From the NCBI RefSeq assembly GCF_001695625.1, contig NZ_MBPN01000011.1, positions 1 to 64,000 on the forward strand: DNA of 64,000 nucleotides, in the 5' to 3' direction. The position numbers were made by a program, and so were the translations under genes. The notes under the pieces were generated by a model. That model saw only the letters and a program-made list of their open reading frames with translations, was not told where the DNA came from and searched no databases. This stretch comes from Pseudomonas defluvii (lineage in GTDB: Bacteria > Pseudomonadota > Gammaproteobacteria > Pseudomonadales > Pseudomonadaceae). Shown here in pieces: positions 55,260-64,000 of this stretch (the first letter of the stretch is position 1; each line of letters begins with the position of its first letter).

Positions 55260-56441
55260 ATGCACAACAATAACAACGCCAATGCCCGTTTCCTGCCCTT
55301 GCTCGCCAGCGTCGCAGCACTGGGCCTTTGCCCCTTGGCCGAGGCCGAAATCATGCTGTACGACAAGGACCAGACCACCTTCGCTACCGACGGCTACATC
55401 AACGCCTTCTACGTCAACAGCGATGTCGACCGTGCGGGTGAGCAGTACGATCGGCGCCAGTCACGGGTGAAGATGGGCTTTCTGCCCAACTACCTGGGTT
55501 TCAACATGACCCGTCAGGTCGATGACCTGAAGCTGGGCGGGCGTGCTTCGTTCTGGGTGACCATCAACGACAGTGAGACCAACGGCACTGACACAGCCAT
55601 CGACGTCCGACAGTTCTACGGCACCGTGGCCAACCCCGAGTGGGGCGAAGTGTTGATCGGCAAGGACTTCGGTCTGTTTGCCCGCTCCAACATCCTGCTC
55701 GACGAGTTGCTTGCCGGTTATGGCCAGGTCAGCGACACCCTGGGGCTGGTGGACGGTGGCGGGGTATCGTTCGGCAACATCGGCAGTGGCTATCCATACC
55801 CGTTCCCGACCTCACAGATTACCTACCGCACGCCGCTGATGGACGGGCTGCGCGTGGCGGTGGGGATCATGGACCCGGTTGATACCAACGATGACAGCGA
55901 TGTGGGCAAGGCCTATCAGGAAGCCCCGCGTACCGAGAGCGAGATTACCTATCAGTTCGACCTCGGTGGCGCGCAGATCTACAGTTGGCTCAACGGCTCC
56001 TACCAGACTTCGGAGAACACCGACAGTACGGTCGATACGGTGACCTCCAAAGGGCTCGGCTACGGTGTGCAGGCCAAAATGGGCAGCTTTTCGCTGACCG
56101 GCTCCGGCTTTACCGCCAAAGGGATCAACCCGTTTTTTACCAACAATGCCGGGGAAGCGACGCTGCGCGAGGTGGACAGCAAGGGCTACCTGATGCAGGG
56201 CTCGTACCGGTTCGGCAAGAACCGCGTGGCATTGTCCTATGGCAAGACCAACGACGATGGCAACGGTGCGGTCAATACCGGGGCGGATTACGAGACCCGA
56301 GGTGTCGCCTTGTTTCATGACATCAACGACAACCTCAAGCTGGTGGCCGAGTACAACCAGTTCGAGATCACCGGGCATGAGGGCGATGCCCAGAACGAAG
56401 ACACCGATACCTTCGCGGTGGGCGCCGTGCTGACCTGGTGA
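55260..56441 (+). CDS. Outer-membrane porin (Gram-negative general porin type)
   Basis: A 393-residue protein with signal peptide (LLASVAALGLCPLAEA) and a 16-strand barrel pattern of alternating residues, ending GAVLTW with a terminal aromatic. The early QSRVKMGFLPNYLGFNMTRQVDDLKLGGRASFW is typical for the trimeric porin family 4 of Pseudomonas. Substrate unknown; it may be linked to alcohol oxidation but sits between different modules. GGAGAG precedes the ATG. Confidence 0.88.
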   Translation: MHNNNNANARFLPLLASVAALGLCPLAEAEIMLYDKDQTTFATDGYINAFYVNSDVDRAGEQYDRRQSRVKMGFLPNYLGFNMTRQVDDLKLGGRASFWVTINDSETNGTDTAIDVRQFYGTVANPEWGEVLIGKDFGLFARSNILLDELLAGYGQVSDTLGLVDGGGVSFGNIGSGYPYPFPTSQITYRTPLMDGLRVAVGIMDPVDTNDDSDVGKAYQEAPRTESEITYQFDLGGAQIYSWLNGSYQTSENTDSTVDTVTSKGLGYGVQAKMGSFSLTGSGFTAKGINPFFTNNAGEATLREVDSKGYLMQGSYRFGKNRVALSYGKTNDDGNGAVNTGADYETRGVALFHDINDNLKLVAEYNQFEITGHEGDAQNEDTDTFAVGAVLTW

Positions 56442-56595
56442 GCTCCCATGCCTCCGGTTTCTGACAGGGCCTGCGCCTGACACCCGCGGCACTACAACCA
56501 ACGACACGCCAACCCAGTACCCAAGTAGCATTCGGCCTGTGCTGCACCGCTCGTACACTGCCGCCATGAGCTATCGCCCCACCCAGGAGGCCGTT

Positions 56596-57819
56596 ATGCA
56601 GCAGTTTCAGGCCGAAGGTGTCATCAGCGCCATGTCACGGGCCGCAGCCGCCGACGAGGTGGCGCAGGACCTGGCTCGGCAACTGCTGCACCCGCATTTG
56701 GGGTTTGTGCTGTTTTTCTGCTCGGCCGAGTACGACCTGCCAGCCTTGGCCCAGGCGTTGAGGCAAAGCTTTGGCGGGATCCGCCTGGCCGGTTGTACCA
56801 GCGCCGGGGAGATCACCCCTGACGGCTACGGTCGCGGGTGTGTCACGGCGCTGGGTTTCGACCATCGGCAGTTTTCCATTGCCGCCGAACTGGTCGATCA
56901 CATGCAGCACTTCAGCCTGATCGATGCTCAACACATGGTTGAGCGTCTGGTCGGTGGTTGCCGGGGTAACACCCTGGCACCAATCAAGGGCCACAGCTTC
57001 GCCCTGACCTTGCTTGATGGCTTGTCCAGTCGTGAAGAAATGTTCCTCGCTGCCCTCAGTGCGGCGCTGGGGGATATCCCGCATTTCGGTGGTTCGGCCG
57101 GCGACGACAACTACTTGCACCACACCCATGTCTATTTTGACGGCGCCTTCCACACGGGCGCGGCGGTGGTGCTGCTGGTCAATACCTGGCTGGATTTCGA
57201 AGTGTTCACCACCCACCACATCCAGCCACGTACAGAGAAGCTGGTCGTCACCCGGGCTGACCGCAACCTGCGCCGTGTGTATGAGCTCAACGCCGAACCT
57301 GCGGCATTGGAATATGCACAACTGATCGGCGTGCCGGTCGAGGCAATCAATCACCGGACCTTTGCTGCGCACCCGCTGGCCGTTCGGCTCAATGAGCGCT
57401 TCTACGTACGGGCCATTCAACAGGTTCACGATGACTTGAGCCTGAGTTTCTACTGCGCGGTGGAGAACGGCATCGTGCTCACCGCCATGCACCCCGGGCC
57501 GCTGATACCCAACCTGGAGCAGTTGTTCGAAGGGCTGCAGCAGCGCCTGGGGCCGCTGCTGTTGACCATCGGTTGCGACTGCTTCCTGCGTCGCCTGGAG
57601 CTTGACGGCAGCGATGACTTTGTCGCCGTCAGTACATTCCTGCGCGAACGCCGAGTGCTTGGCTTCAACTCCTATGGAGAACAGTTCAATGGCATGCACA
57701 TCAACCAGACCTTCACCGGTGTTGCCATTGGACGGCCCCGAGATTTGCGCAGCGGAGCAGATTGCCCAGCTCCAGCGGGCCAATCAAAAACTGGCCAGGA
57801 TCAATGCGGCGCTGATTGA
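56596..57819 (+). CDS. nosP: FIST-domain NO-sensing hemoprotein NosP
   Basis: A 407-residue FIST/FIST_C protein. GCTSAGEITPDGYGRGCVTALGFD is the FIST start, GGSAGDDNYLHHTHVYFDG and YVRAIQQVHDDLSLSFYCAVENG are in the C-terminal half. NosP binds heme and senses nitric oxide, controlling the kinase encoded next. AGGAGG lies six bases before the ATG at 56596; in-frame starts at 56539 and 56566 lack a site. It overlaps nahK by about 130 bases in another frame. Confidence 0.88.
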   Translation: MQQFQAEGVISAMSRAAAADEVAQDLARQLLHPHLGFVLFFCSAEYDLPALAQALRQSFGGIRLAGCTSAGEITPDGYGRGCVTALGFDHRQFSIAAELVDHMQHFSLIDAQHMVERLVGGCRGNTLAPIKGHSFALTLLDGLSSREEMFLAALSAALGDIPHFGGSAGDDNYLHHTHVYFDGAFHTGAAVVLLVNTWLDFEVFTTHHIQPRTEKLVVTRADRNLRRVYELNAEPAALEYAQLIGVPVEAINHRTFAAHPLAVRLNERFYVRAIQQVHDDLSLSFYCAVENGIVLTAMHPGPLIPNLEQLFEGLQQRLGPLLLTIGCDCFLRRLELDGSDDFVAVSTFLRERRVLGFNSYGEQFNGMHINQTFTGVAIGRPRDLRSGADCPAPAGQSKTGQDQCGAD

Positions 57820-60325
57820 ACGCCTGGAGTCGGGGGCTGCGCGTCCTGACGATTCCTACGCGGCATTCCAGCACTCGGTCGTCCTGGCCGAGCAGGTGCG
57901 CGAGCGTACCGATGCGTTGAACCAGGCAATGGCTGAACTCAAGGCAAGCAATCATTTGCTCAGCGACGCCCGATTGCGCGCCGAGACGGCCCATCAGCAT
58001 CTGGTCGATGCGATTGAGAGCATCTCGGACGCGTTCGTGTTGTTCGATCAGGACCTGCGTATCGTGTTGTTCAATAGCCGGTTCAAGGCCTTTTGGGCCG
58101 GTAGCCGGATCCGCATCATCAGTGGCATGCGCCTGGCTGAGGTCAAGCGCCTGATGCACAGCACCGGCCTGTTCGCCGAGGCGTTGCGCGGCTCGGCTGA
58201 AGAACACGCGGTGTACCGTCTGCATAACGGGCGCTGGCTGCAGGTCAGCGAGCGCCCGACCCGTGACGGTGGGCGGGTGATGCTGTTCACCGATATCACC
58301 GAGGTCAAACTCAGTGAAACCCAGCGCCGTGAGCAGGCGCTCGCACAGAAAACGCGGCTGTTGCAACGGGCCGTCGACAACCTCTCCCAAGGGGTGGCGA
58401 TGGTCAGTGCCGACGGTGTTCTCGAATTGTGGAATCGACGCTTTCTCGAACTCAGCGGGCTGGCACCGATTGCCGCCCATCGCGACTTCGCCGAAGTGAT
58501 CGGCGACAGCGAATTGGCCTTGCTGACCCCCTCCAGTCGCGATGCCAATGGCCGCGCCATCCGTGAGCTGGAGCAGCGCCTGTACGATGGGCGCATGTTG
58601 GAGATACGTACTCATCCATTGCCCGCAGGTGGGTTCGTCAACACCTTCACCGACATTACCGAGCGTTACCAGCATGCTGAAGCACTGAGCGAAAGCGAGC
58701 GCTGGATTCGCCTGATTACCGACCACGTACCGGCGCTCATTGCCTACCTCAATGCCGATCTGGTCTACGAGTTCACCAACAAGGTGTACGAGCAGTGGTA
58801 TTGCTGGCCACGCGGCCTGATGCTTGGCCAGAGCCTGCGCGAGGCGCACAGCCCCGAGCACTGCCAGCGCCTGGAAAGCTACGTTGAACGCGCGCTGGCG
58901 GGGGAGAGCGTGACCTTTGAGATGGCTGAAACCAACGTCAACGGCCAGGAACGCTACATGCTGCGCTCTTATGTCCCTAATCAGTTGGCCAGTGGTGAAG
59001 TGGTCGGGATCTTCGTGCTGATTCGCGACATCACTGAGCGTCGGCGTACTGCAGAGGCCTTGCACCAGGCCTATCAACACCTCGAAGTGCGGGTGCGCGA
59101 ACGCACCGCTGAGCTCACAAGCCTCAATCAGCAGCTGTTGCGCGAGATCGAGGAACGACGCACGGCCGAGGCGCGGCTGCGGGAGGCCAAGCAGGATGCC
59201 GATCGGGCCAACCTGTCCAAGACCAAGTTCCTCGCTGCCGTCAGCCATGACCTGCTGCAGCCGCTCAATGCGGCGCGATTGTTTACCAGCGCGTTGCAGG
59301 AGCAGCCCAGCAGCAGCCCGGCGCTGGTGCGCAATGTCAGCAACTCGCTGGATGATGTGGAGAACCTGCTCGGTACCCTGGTTGATATTTCCAAGCTCGA
59401 TGCCGGGGTGATCAAGGCCGATGTCGCGCCTTTCGCGCTGAGTGACCTGCTCGATAACCTTGCGGCGGAATATGCCCACATCGCCGACACTGAAGGTTTA
59501 CGGTTGGATTACGTACCGTGCAGCCTGAAAGTGCGCAGTGACATCCAGCTGTTGGCGCGCATCCTGCGCAACCTGCTCAGCAACGCCATCCGCTATACCC
59601 CCCGAGGCCGCGTGTTGCTGGGCTGTCGTCGGCGCGGTAAGCGGTTGTTGATTGAGGTTTGGGATACCGGTATCGGTATTGCTGCCGACAAGCGCGGAGA
59701 GATCTTCCAGGAGTTCAAGCGCGGTGATGTTCAGCGCCCGGATCAGGATCGCGGGTTGGGGCTGGGGTTGGCCATCGTGGAAAAAATCGCCGGCATTCTA
59801 GGGCACCGGATCGCGGTACGCTCGACGCCGGGTAGAGGCTCTGTGTTCTCCATTGAAGTGCCGCGCAGCAAGCGCGGGCCTCGCACTCGCATCGCCACGC
59901 CACCGCTGGAGCCGTTTGTGGAGCGCCTGCAGGGCGCGCGCATCTGGGTGTTGGACAATGACGCGGCGATCTGCGCGGGGATGCGCACCTTGCTTGAACA
60001 ATGGGGGTGCGAAGTGGTGACCGCGCTGAGCGAAGCAGACCTGGCTCGCCAAGTGGCTACCGACCATGCCGGTGCCGACCTGTTGATTGCCGATTACCAC
60101 CTGGATAACGACCGCAATGGTGTTGACGCCGTGGCTGCGATCAACGCCCGGCGTGCGACACCCTTGCCCGCCTTGATGATCACCGCCAACTACAGCAACG
60201 AACTCAAGCAGCAAGTGCGGGCCTTGGGGCACAGCTTGCTGAACAAACCGGTGCGGCCGATGAAGCTCAAGGCTGCCATCAGCCACCTTCTGGGCCCGGT
60301 ACTCAGCGCGGCAGACGTCCGCTGA
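57689..60325 (+). CDS. nahK: Hybrid histidine kinase NahK (ErcS'-like)
   Basis: An ~878-residue cytosolic hybrid kinase: N-terminal coiled coil (EQIAQLQRANQKLARINAALIERLE), three PAS-type domains (VFVLFDQDLRIV, LELWNRRF, ALIAYLNADLVYEFTNK), HisKA with SHDLLQPLNAARLF, HATPase with DTGIGI and GLGLGLAIV, and a C-terminal receiver with Asp in LIADYHLD. It matches NahK/ErcS', which passes phosphate via HptB to control biofilm formation under NosP and joins the ethanol-oxidation regulators. The start is uncertain: ATG 57689 has GGAGAA before it; GTG 57719 is an alternative. Confidence 0.85.
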   Translation: MACTSTRPSPVLPLDGPEICAAEQIAQLQRANQKLARINAALIERLESGAARPDDSYAAFQHSVVLAEQVRERTDALNQAMAELKASNHLLSDARLRAETAHQHLVDAIESISDAFVLFDQDLRIVLFNSRFKAFWAGSRIRIISGMRLAEVKRLMHSTGLFAEALRGSAEEHAVYRLHNGRWLQVSERPTRDGGRVMLFTDITEVKLSETQRREQALAQKTRLLQRAVDNLSQGVAMVSADGVLELWNRRFLELSGLAPIAAHRDFAEVIGDSELALLTPSSRDANGRAIRELEQRLYDGRMLEIRTHPLPAGGFVNTFTDITERYQHAEALSESERWIRLITDHVPALIAYLNADLVYEFTNKVYEQWYCWPRGLMLGQSLREAHSPEHCQRLESYVERALAGESVTFEMAETNVNGQERYMLRSYVPNQLASGEVVGIFVLIRDITERRRTAEALHQAYQHLEVRVRERTAELTSLNQQLLREIEERRTAEARLREAKQDADRANLSKTKFLAAVSHDLLQPLNAARLFTSALQEQPSSSPALVRNVSNSLDDVENLLGTLVDISKLDAGVIKADVAPFALSDLLDNLAAEYAHIADTEGLRLDYVPCSLKVRSDIQLLARILRNLLSNAIRYTPRGRVLLGCRRRGKRLLIEVWDTGIGIAADKRGEIFQEFKRGDVQRPDQDRGLGLGLAIVEKIAGILGHRIAVRSTPGRGSVFSIEVPRSKRGPRTRIATPPLEPFVERLQGARIWVLDNDAAICAGMRTLLEQWGCEVVTALSEADLARQVATDHAGADLLIADYHLDNDRNGVDAVAAINARRATPLPALMITANYSNELKQQVRALGHSLLNKPVRPMKLKAAISHLLGPVLSAADVR

Positions 60326-61310
60326 CGAAGTGGCTGACATCGTTGTAGCCATGGGTTGAGGCATGGCCCGGGGTCACCAGCGCGTCGATGAAGGCTTCGT
60401 CTTCGGCGTTGATCTCGACCGACAGTGCACCGCTGTAGGTGTCCCATTGGGCCTCGGTGCGCGGGCCAACGATGGCTGAACTGATCAGTCGATTGTTGAG
60501 CACCCAGGCAATGGCGAACTCGACCATGCCAACGCCTTTGGTTTCGGTGTAGGCGTGGATTTTCTGGGCGATTTCCAGCGACTCGGCTCGCCATTCCGTT
60601 TCCAGGATACGTTTGTCCTGGCGTCCGGCCCGGCTGTTGGCGTCGGGGGTGGCATTGGGCGCGTACTTGCCGCTGAGGACGCCACGGGCCAGTGGGCTGA
60701 AGGGGACGATGCCCAAGCCATGATGGGCGGCGGCGGTGAATTGCTCAGGTTCGGCCTGACGGTTGACGATGTTGTACAACGGCTGGCTGACCACGGGCTT
60801 TGCAACACCCATGCGCTCGGCCAGGTTGACGATCTCGGCAATGCGCCAGCCGCGAAAATTCGACACACCCCAATGGCGGATCTTGCCCTGGCGCAGCAGG
60901 TCGCCGATGGCGGATACGGTGACCTCCAGCGGGGTGCCATGGTCTTCGCGGTGCAGGTAGTAGATGTCCAGATAGTCTGTGCCCAGGCGTGTCAGGCTGG
61001 CTTCGATGGCATTGAAAATATGTTTGCGGCTCAGCCCGCTGCGGTTGGGAACGCCATCCACGGGGCCGAAGCCCACCTTGGAGGCCAGCACCCAATCCTG
61101 ACGATGGCGGGCGATGGCTTCGCCGACAATTTCTTCGGAGCGCCCGCCGTTGTAGACGTCAGCGGTATCGATGAAGTTGATGCCCTGGTCCCAGGCCTTG
61201 TCGATGATACGCAGCGAGTCTTCGGCGCTGGTCTGTTCGCCGAACATCATGCTGCCCAGGGTCAGCGCGGACACTTGCAGGCCGCTTTGGCCCAATGGAC
61301 GGTAGATCAT
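60303..61310 (-). CDS. Aldo/keto reductase
   Basis: A 335-residue NADPH-dependent oxidoreductase. The Asp-Tyr-Lys-His set is visible in INFIDTADVYNGGRSEE, VLASKVGF and YYLHREDH; the C-terminal SSAIVGPRTEAQWD is the cofactor site. It belongs to the Tas/YajO-like group; substrate unknown. Its 3' end overlaps the end of convergent nahK by 23 bases. Confidence 0.9.
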   Translation of the reverse strand: MIYRPLGQSGLQVSALTLGSMMFGEQTSAEDSLRIIDKAWDQGINFIDTADVYNGGRSEEIVGEAIARHRQDWVLASKVGFGPVDGVPNRSGLSRKHIFNAIEASLTRLGTDYLDIYYLHREDHGTPLEVTVSAIGDLLRQGKIRHWGVSNFRGWRIAEIVNLAERMGVAKPVVSQPLYNIVNRQAEPEQFTAAAHHGLGIVPFSPLARGVLSGKYAPNATPDANSRAGRQDKRILETEWRAESLEIAQKIHAYTETKGVGMVEFAIAWVLNNRLISSAIVGPRTEAQWDTYSGALSVEINAEDEAFIDALVTPGHASTHGYNDVSHFVSGRLPR

Positions 61311-61450
61311 GATTGAAACCCCCTGTGCGTTTTGGATCCCATCTGTTTTACACAGATCTGTGAGGGATTAAAAGCATTGCTTGCAGGCCCCTGAAAGACG
61401 CGTTGTGTGCGGCAGATGACGCAGTTAGGCGTGCTGATCATCGTCCTGTC

Positions 61451-61490
61451 GAATTGCAAATCCTTCTACGCCGGTTCGATCTCGGCCTCT
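61451..61490 (+). pseudogene. Degenerate tRNA-Cys 3' fragment
   Basis: The 3' half of a tRNA-Cys is recognisable: anticodon loop TTGCAAA (anticodon GCA), variable bases, T-arm GCCGGTTCGAT and acceptor CTCGGCCTC. Five or six bases between T-arm and acceptor are lost and the 5' half is missing, so it cannot be a working tRNA. A perfect terminator follows eight bases later, as at real tRNA genes. It may be an integration scar. Confidence 0.5.
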
Positions 61491-61497
61491 ATATTTG

Positions 61498-61530
61498 AAA
61501 GCCCCGCAGATTAACGTCTGCGGGGCTTTT
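61498..61530. terminator. Perfect bidirectional terminator
   Basis: AAAGCCCCGCAGA pairs perfectly over 13 bp with TCTGCGGGGCTTT around a six-base loop; T runs follow on both strands. It would end the transcript of the minus-strand gene at 61642. Confidence 0.9.
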
Positions 61531-61641
61531 CGTTGCGGGCTGGAAAACCGATAGTTCCAAAGCTATCTCATTGTGAGGGCTTGGCTTCGGTTAAGCATGG
61601 GGTTGTCAGGTTCCAAGCTATGCCCAAGACGCATAAAAGGT

Positions 61642-62493
61642 TTATGCATCGGTCTGTCTCTGCTGATTATAGAGCGTTGAAAGTTTAGACAAAAAGTCCA
61701 GCGAAGCGTCAGTTGCTCCGCGAAGCCCGGTTTTTGGATTTAGCAAGAAGGCGATGAAGTCGCTGCCCAAACCAAGATCACCTTGAATCGTGCTTTTTAT
61801 TTCATCAGCCTTGCTGGTGATAGCATCCGGCAACTGATTTTTTGCAGCCGCAATTTTATCAGGGTCAGTCTCACTATAATCCCAGTCGTACGGGTATATA
61901 TCACCCGCTTGCAACGTGCTTCCATAATGGTTTTGAACGCCTTTTCGTAGCGCTAGACCCTCTACCTCATCAATGTTTAGTCCATTTTCCTTGGCGGTAA
62001 TGTAAGTGTCAGTCAAACGGTCCAGATCGGAGGTAGACAGATCAGCGTAAATATTGTCAGGTCCAAGCTTGGCTTTTCGATCTTGATCGTCCATTTTGAT
62101 GCCAGCGATGTCAGCGTTATCATTTTTCAGTTGAGCCAAAACATCAGACTTATCTAGCGCGATTCCATTGTCTTTCGCCGCTGCAACCATGGCGGTAGCG
62201 GCTTTGTCGAATAGGTACTCATTGTATTTTTCGACATTTATATAGGCGCCGGCTGTGATGTTGCCATTGACCGAGCCTGAATAAGCCTGCAGGTGCTCAC
62301 TTTTTACGTAATCGCTCGCAGAGGCATACAGCGTTGATAGCATCTTTGCCTGGCCTGAGAGGTGCGGTTCGCTCTCAATCGTAGCGGTCGTTGTCGTACT
62401 ATCAACGATGTCTGCGCTGCCCGGGGCCACGCCCACCGTGTGAGTGATAATGCTGGTGGGCTGATGGGTAAGTGAGGTATTTATAGTTACCAT
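61642..62493 (-). CDS. Unknown acquired protein with MVTIN-type N terminus
   Basis: A 283-residue protein with lower GC and different codon use from the core genes. No signal peptide or membrane segment. The first 60 residues are Thr/Ser-rich; the rest is acidic and helical (LSTLYASASDYVKSEHLQAY, DKIAAAKNQLPDAITSKADEI). I do not recognise a family; the layout of a disordered N terminus and a helical body fits secreted effectors, but no pathway is in sight. AAGGAGAG lies seven bases before the ATG at 62493. Lies in the second accessory patch. Confidence 0.6.
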   Translation of the reverse strand: MVTINTSLTHQPTSIITHTVGVAPGSADIVDSTTTTATIESEPHLSGQAKMLSTLYASASDYVKSEHLQAYSGSVNGNITAGAYINVEKYNEYLFDKAATAMVAAAKDNGIALDKSDVLAQLKNDNADIAGIKMDDQDRKAKLGPDNIYADLSTSDLDRLTDTYITAKENGLNIDEVEGLALRKGVQNHYGSTLQAGDIYPYDWDYSETDPDKIAAAKNQLPDAITSKADEIKSTIQGDLGLGSDFIAFLLNPKTGLRGATDASLDFLSKLSTLYNQQRQTDA

Positions 62494-62553
62494 GTTGCTC
62501 TCCTTGAGCATAAAACTGCCAAACGATTTAATCGGCCTTCCTTGAAGGTTAAG

Positions 62554-62886
62554 CTATTGCTGATAACTTACCGTGATGGTGGTGTAGTGGGCGGGGTAAA
62601 CCGGATAACTGCCACCGGTCAAAATGCCTGTTATTTTGAATTTACCCTTTGCATCTAATTCTTTGAACAAGTCAGATGAAGCGACCCGGTTCGAGGACAC
62701 GTCCAAGCACTTGGTGAGCGTCGTAGAATATCGCGCTGCATAGCAGATGCTGTAGGGTTGCACTATGCCGGCACCGTAAACGTTGGGCGGCAAACTTGTT
62801 TGCGTCCAGCTGGACGTCGTAGCGAACGCTGCGTGAGCCAAGATCAGTGCAGTAATGCCAACAGGCAGTGTGATGATTTTCTTCAC
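62554..62886 (-). CDS. Small exported hypothetical protein
   Basis: A 110-residue protein with a clear signal peptide (MKKIITLPVGITALILAHAAFA). The mature part has two Cys (SICYAARYSTTLTKCLDV) likely bonded, and a beta-rich tail. The start codon is GTG with AGAGG seven bases upstream. It precedes the unknown 283-residue protein by 60 bases on the same strand and may be its partner. Low GC. Confidence 0.6.
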   Translation of the reverse strand: MKKIITLPVGITALILAHAAFATTSSWTQTSLPPNVYGAGIVQPYSICYAARYSTTLTKCLDVSSNRVASSDLFKELDAKGKFKITGILTGGSYPVYPAHYTTITVSYQQ

Positions 62887-63114
62887 GTGTTTAGCCTCTT
62901 GCTACAATCAATTTGCCTCCATAGCGCTTAACTATCTAAATGATTGCGTATGCTGTAGCGCAATCGTTCATTTACCGTTGGATCAGATCATGCCTAGCCT
63001 ATATCGGCGGTTCGTTGCGTAACTTTAAGGAAGCTCCGATCAAGTCAGCACAAGCCATCAGGCCTGTGTTGAGATAGCCCTCGGTTCAACTACCGTCAAC
63101 AAGCCCCGCCGCTA

Positions 63115-63337
63115 AGTCAGATACGCCTTTCCGAATTCGAGTACACCGGTAAGCGCAAGCAGACTCGCCGCGAGCGTTTTCTGGCCGAGATGGAACTGGG
63201 GCGGATTGCTAGCCTTGATCGAGCCGCATCATCCAAAGGCGAGTGGCGGTCGTAAGCCTTATCCATTGGAAACCATGCGGCACATCCACCTGCTGCAAAA
63301 CGGGTTTTCGCTGAGCGCCACGGCCATGGTAGAAGCG
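63115..63337 (+). pseudogene. IS5-family transposase N-terminal remnant with frameshift
   Basis: In one frame FEYTGKRKQTRRERFLAEMEL (63136-63198) and, after a shift near 63199, GLLALIEPHHPKASGGRKPYPLETMRHIHLLQNGF in another: together the N-terminal DDE-transposase domain of the IS5 group. The rest of the gene is gone. The 547-base gap 62887-63433 holds nothing else I can name; a possible end sequence of the element, GGAAGCTCCGATCAAG, lies near 63028. Confidence 0.75.
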
Positions 63338-63433
63338 GCAGGTTCTCGGCCTCTTGTGCCGTGTGCTCCACATGGGCTATGAATGTAGGGTATATTGATT
63401 TATATAAGTTGTAGTTACGAGGTCCTCTAGGTT

Positions 63434-63637
63434 ATGCGTATTAATTTTTCTATGCTGGGTTTGTATTTGGCTATTATTGGCTCATCAATGTTTTATACGT
63501 TGTTCGTTGTCTGGGGCGTGACGGAAATAGTTCCGATTGAGGGGCACTACTATTGGGGTGTTGTTGGGGTTGTGTTTCTTATTATTGCTGCCTGCAGCTT
63601 ACGTTTTTATGTTCCAAGGTTGCGTAATCTGTGGTAA
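63434..63637 (+). CDS. Small low-GC membrane protein
   Basis: A 67-residue protein with two hydrophobic segments (LGLYLAIIGSSMFYTLFVVWGV and YYWGVVGVVFLIIAACSL) and a basic end. Unknown function; low GC suggests transfer. AGG-containing sequence lies before the ATG, moderately convincing. Confidence 0.5.
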   Translation: MRINFSMLGLYLAIIGSSMFYTLFVVWGVTEIVPIEGHYYWGVVGVVFLIIAACSLRFYVPRLRNLW

Positions 63638-63909
63638 TTGATTGCCCTGTTTTTCGCATGCTGGTGCATAACGCAACGAATTTATCCTGAAGACTCTACG
63701 TCATTTGTCCTGCATGTTGGCGGCACCATCCCACCAGAAAACAAGGCTTTATGTGAACCGTCCTGTTCGGCCGTTACCTGCGTCTACCAGGAAAGGTCGA
63801 CCTAAACTCCGCTCTCGGGAATAGCTCCCGCTGCCCCTCTGGCAACAGCGACTACACTGGCGAAAACACCATCTGCGATGGTCGTCTGTGTCGAGGGGGC
63901 TGAGAGCGT

Positions 63910-64000
63910 ATGCGTAGCCGGGCGCTGGTAGGGATACTTTTGTGGTGCTGCTGGCTGATGCCAGCCCTGGGTTTTGCCGCCGACACGCCAACAGAGCCGC
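63910..64000 (+). CDS. Start of an exported protein, cut by the window end
   Basis: Thirty codons from ATG 63910: a signal peptide (ALVGILLWCCWLMPALGFA) then DTPTEP. A G-rich run precedes the ATG. The identity cannot be told from so little; the mature protein lies outside the window. Confidence 0.55.
   Translation, partial: MRSRALVGILLWCCWLMPALGFAADTPTEP

Overview
The window looks like a chromosomal segment of a fluorescent Pseudomonas, most like the P. putida/P. entomophila side of the genus. This rests on the high-GC coding style, a DUF1652 protein, a complete fap functional-amyloid operon, an exa/ped-type PQQ ethanol-oxidation cluster next to a nosP-nahK pair, and an hbcR-controlled hydroxybutyrate operon. 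Assignments come from reading the proteins and DNA by eye; no database search was possible.

Layout. 0-7.7 kb: pirin tail, truncated isochorismatase-type hydrolase, DUF1652 protein, two unrecognised proteins, a GapN-like dehydrogenase, and a CHASE-GGDEF-EAL gene split by an in-frame TAG. 7.8-12.8 kb: fapABCDEF on the minus strand, with a His/Asn/Gly repeat in FapC. 13-23.5 kb: PnuC with a NadR-like kinase, a chemoreceptor, UppP, DUF1294, YjbR and LysR proteins, azoreductase, hydrolase, MFS transporter and the ABC-F protein YbiT. 23.5-29 kb: accessory region with a tyrosine-integrase remnant, a small zinc-ribbon plus membrane-protein pair, a diguanylate cyclase, TerC and several small unknown genes. 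29-33.5 kb: PPP phosphatase, LysE exporter, autotransporter and a parvulin.

33.5-39.4 kb: ketone-body module (acetoacetate-CoA ligase, 3-hydroxybutyrate dehydrogenase, GntP-type permease, sigma-54 activator). Its upstream DNA holds a sigma-54 promoter, three palindromic activator sites and a Crc/Hfq-like motif in a hairpin loop. 39.4-45.4 kb: YejABE-type peptide importer without its ATPase, a second parvulin, and DAHP synthase preceded by an aromatic-rich leader peptide and a strong terminator, which looks like an attenuator. 45.5-52.6 kb: PQQ-dependent alcohol oxidation (two LuxR-type response regulators, CXXCW protein, pentapeptide-repeat protein, Ca-type quinoprotein dehydrogenase, cytochrome c, SoxYZ-like carrier, zinc hydrolase). 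52.7-61.3 kb: valine-type acyl-CoA catabolism, a porin, NosP and NahK, an aldo/keto reductase. 61.4-64 kb: a second accessory patch with a degenerate tRNA-Cys fragment, lower-GC unknown genes and an IS5-family transposase remnant.

How parts fit. Periplasmic quinoprotein dehydrogenase would pass electrons to the cytochrome c under control of the AgmR/ErbR-type regulators, and the NosP-NahK pair often sits in the same neighbourhood. Fap amyloid, two cyclic-di-GMP genes and the NO-sensing pair all bear on the biofilm/motile choice. The hydroxybutyrate module is the clearest case where control can be read from the DNA.
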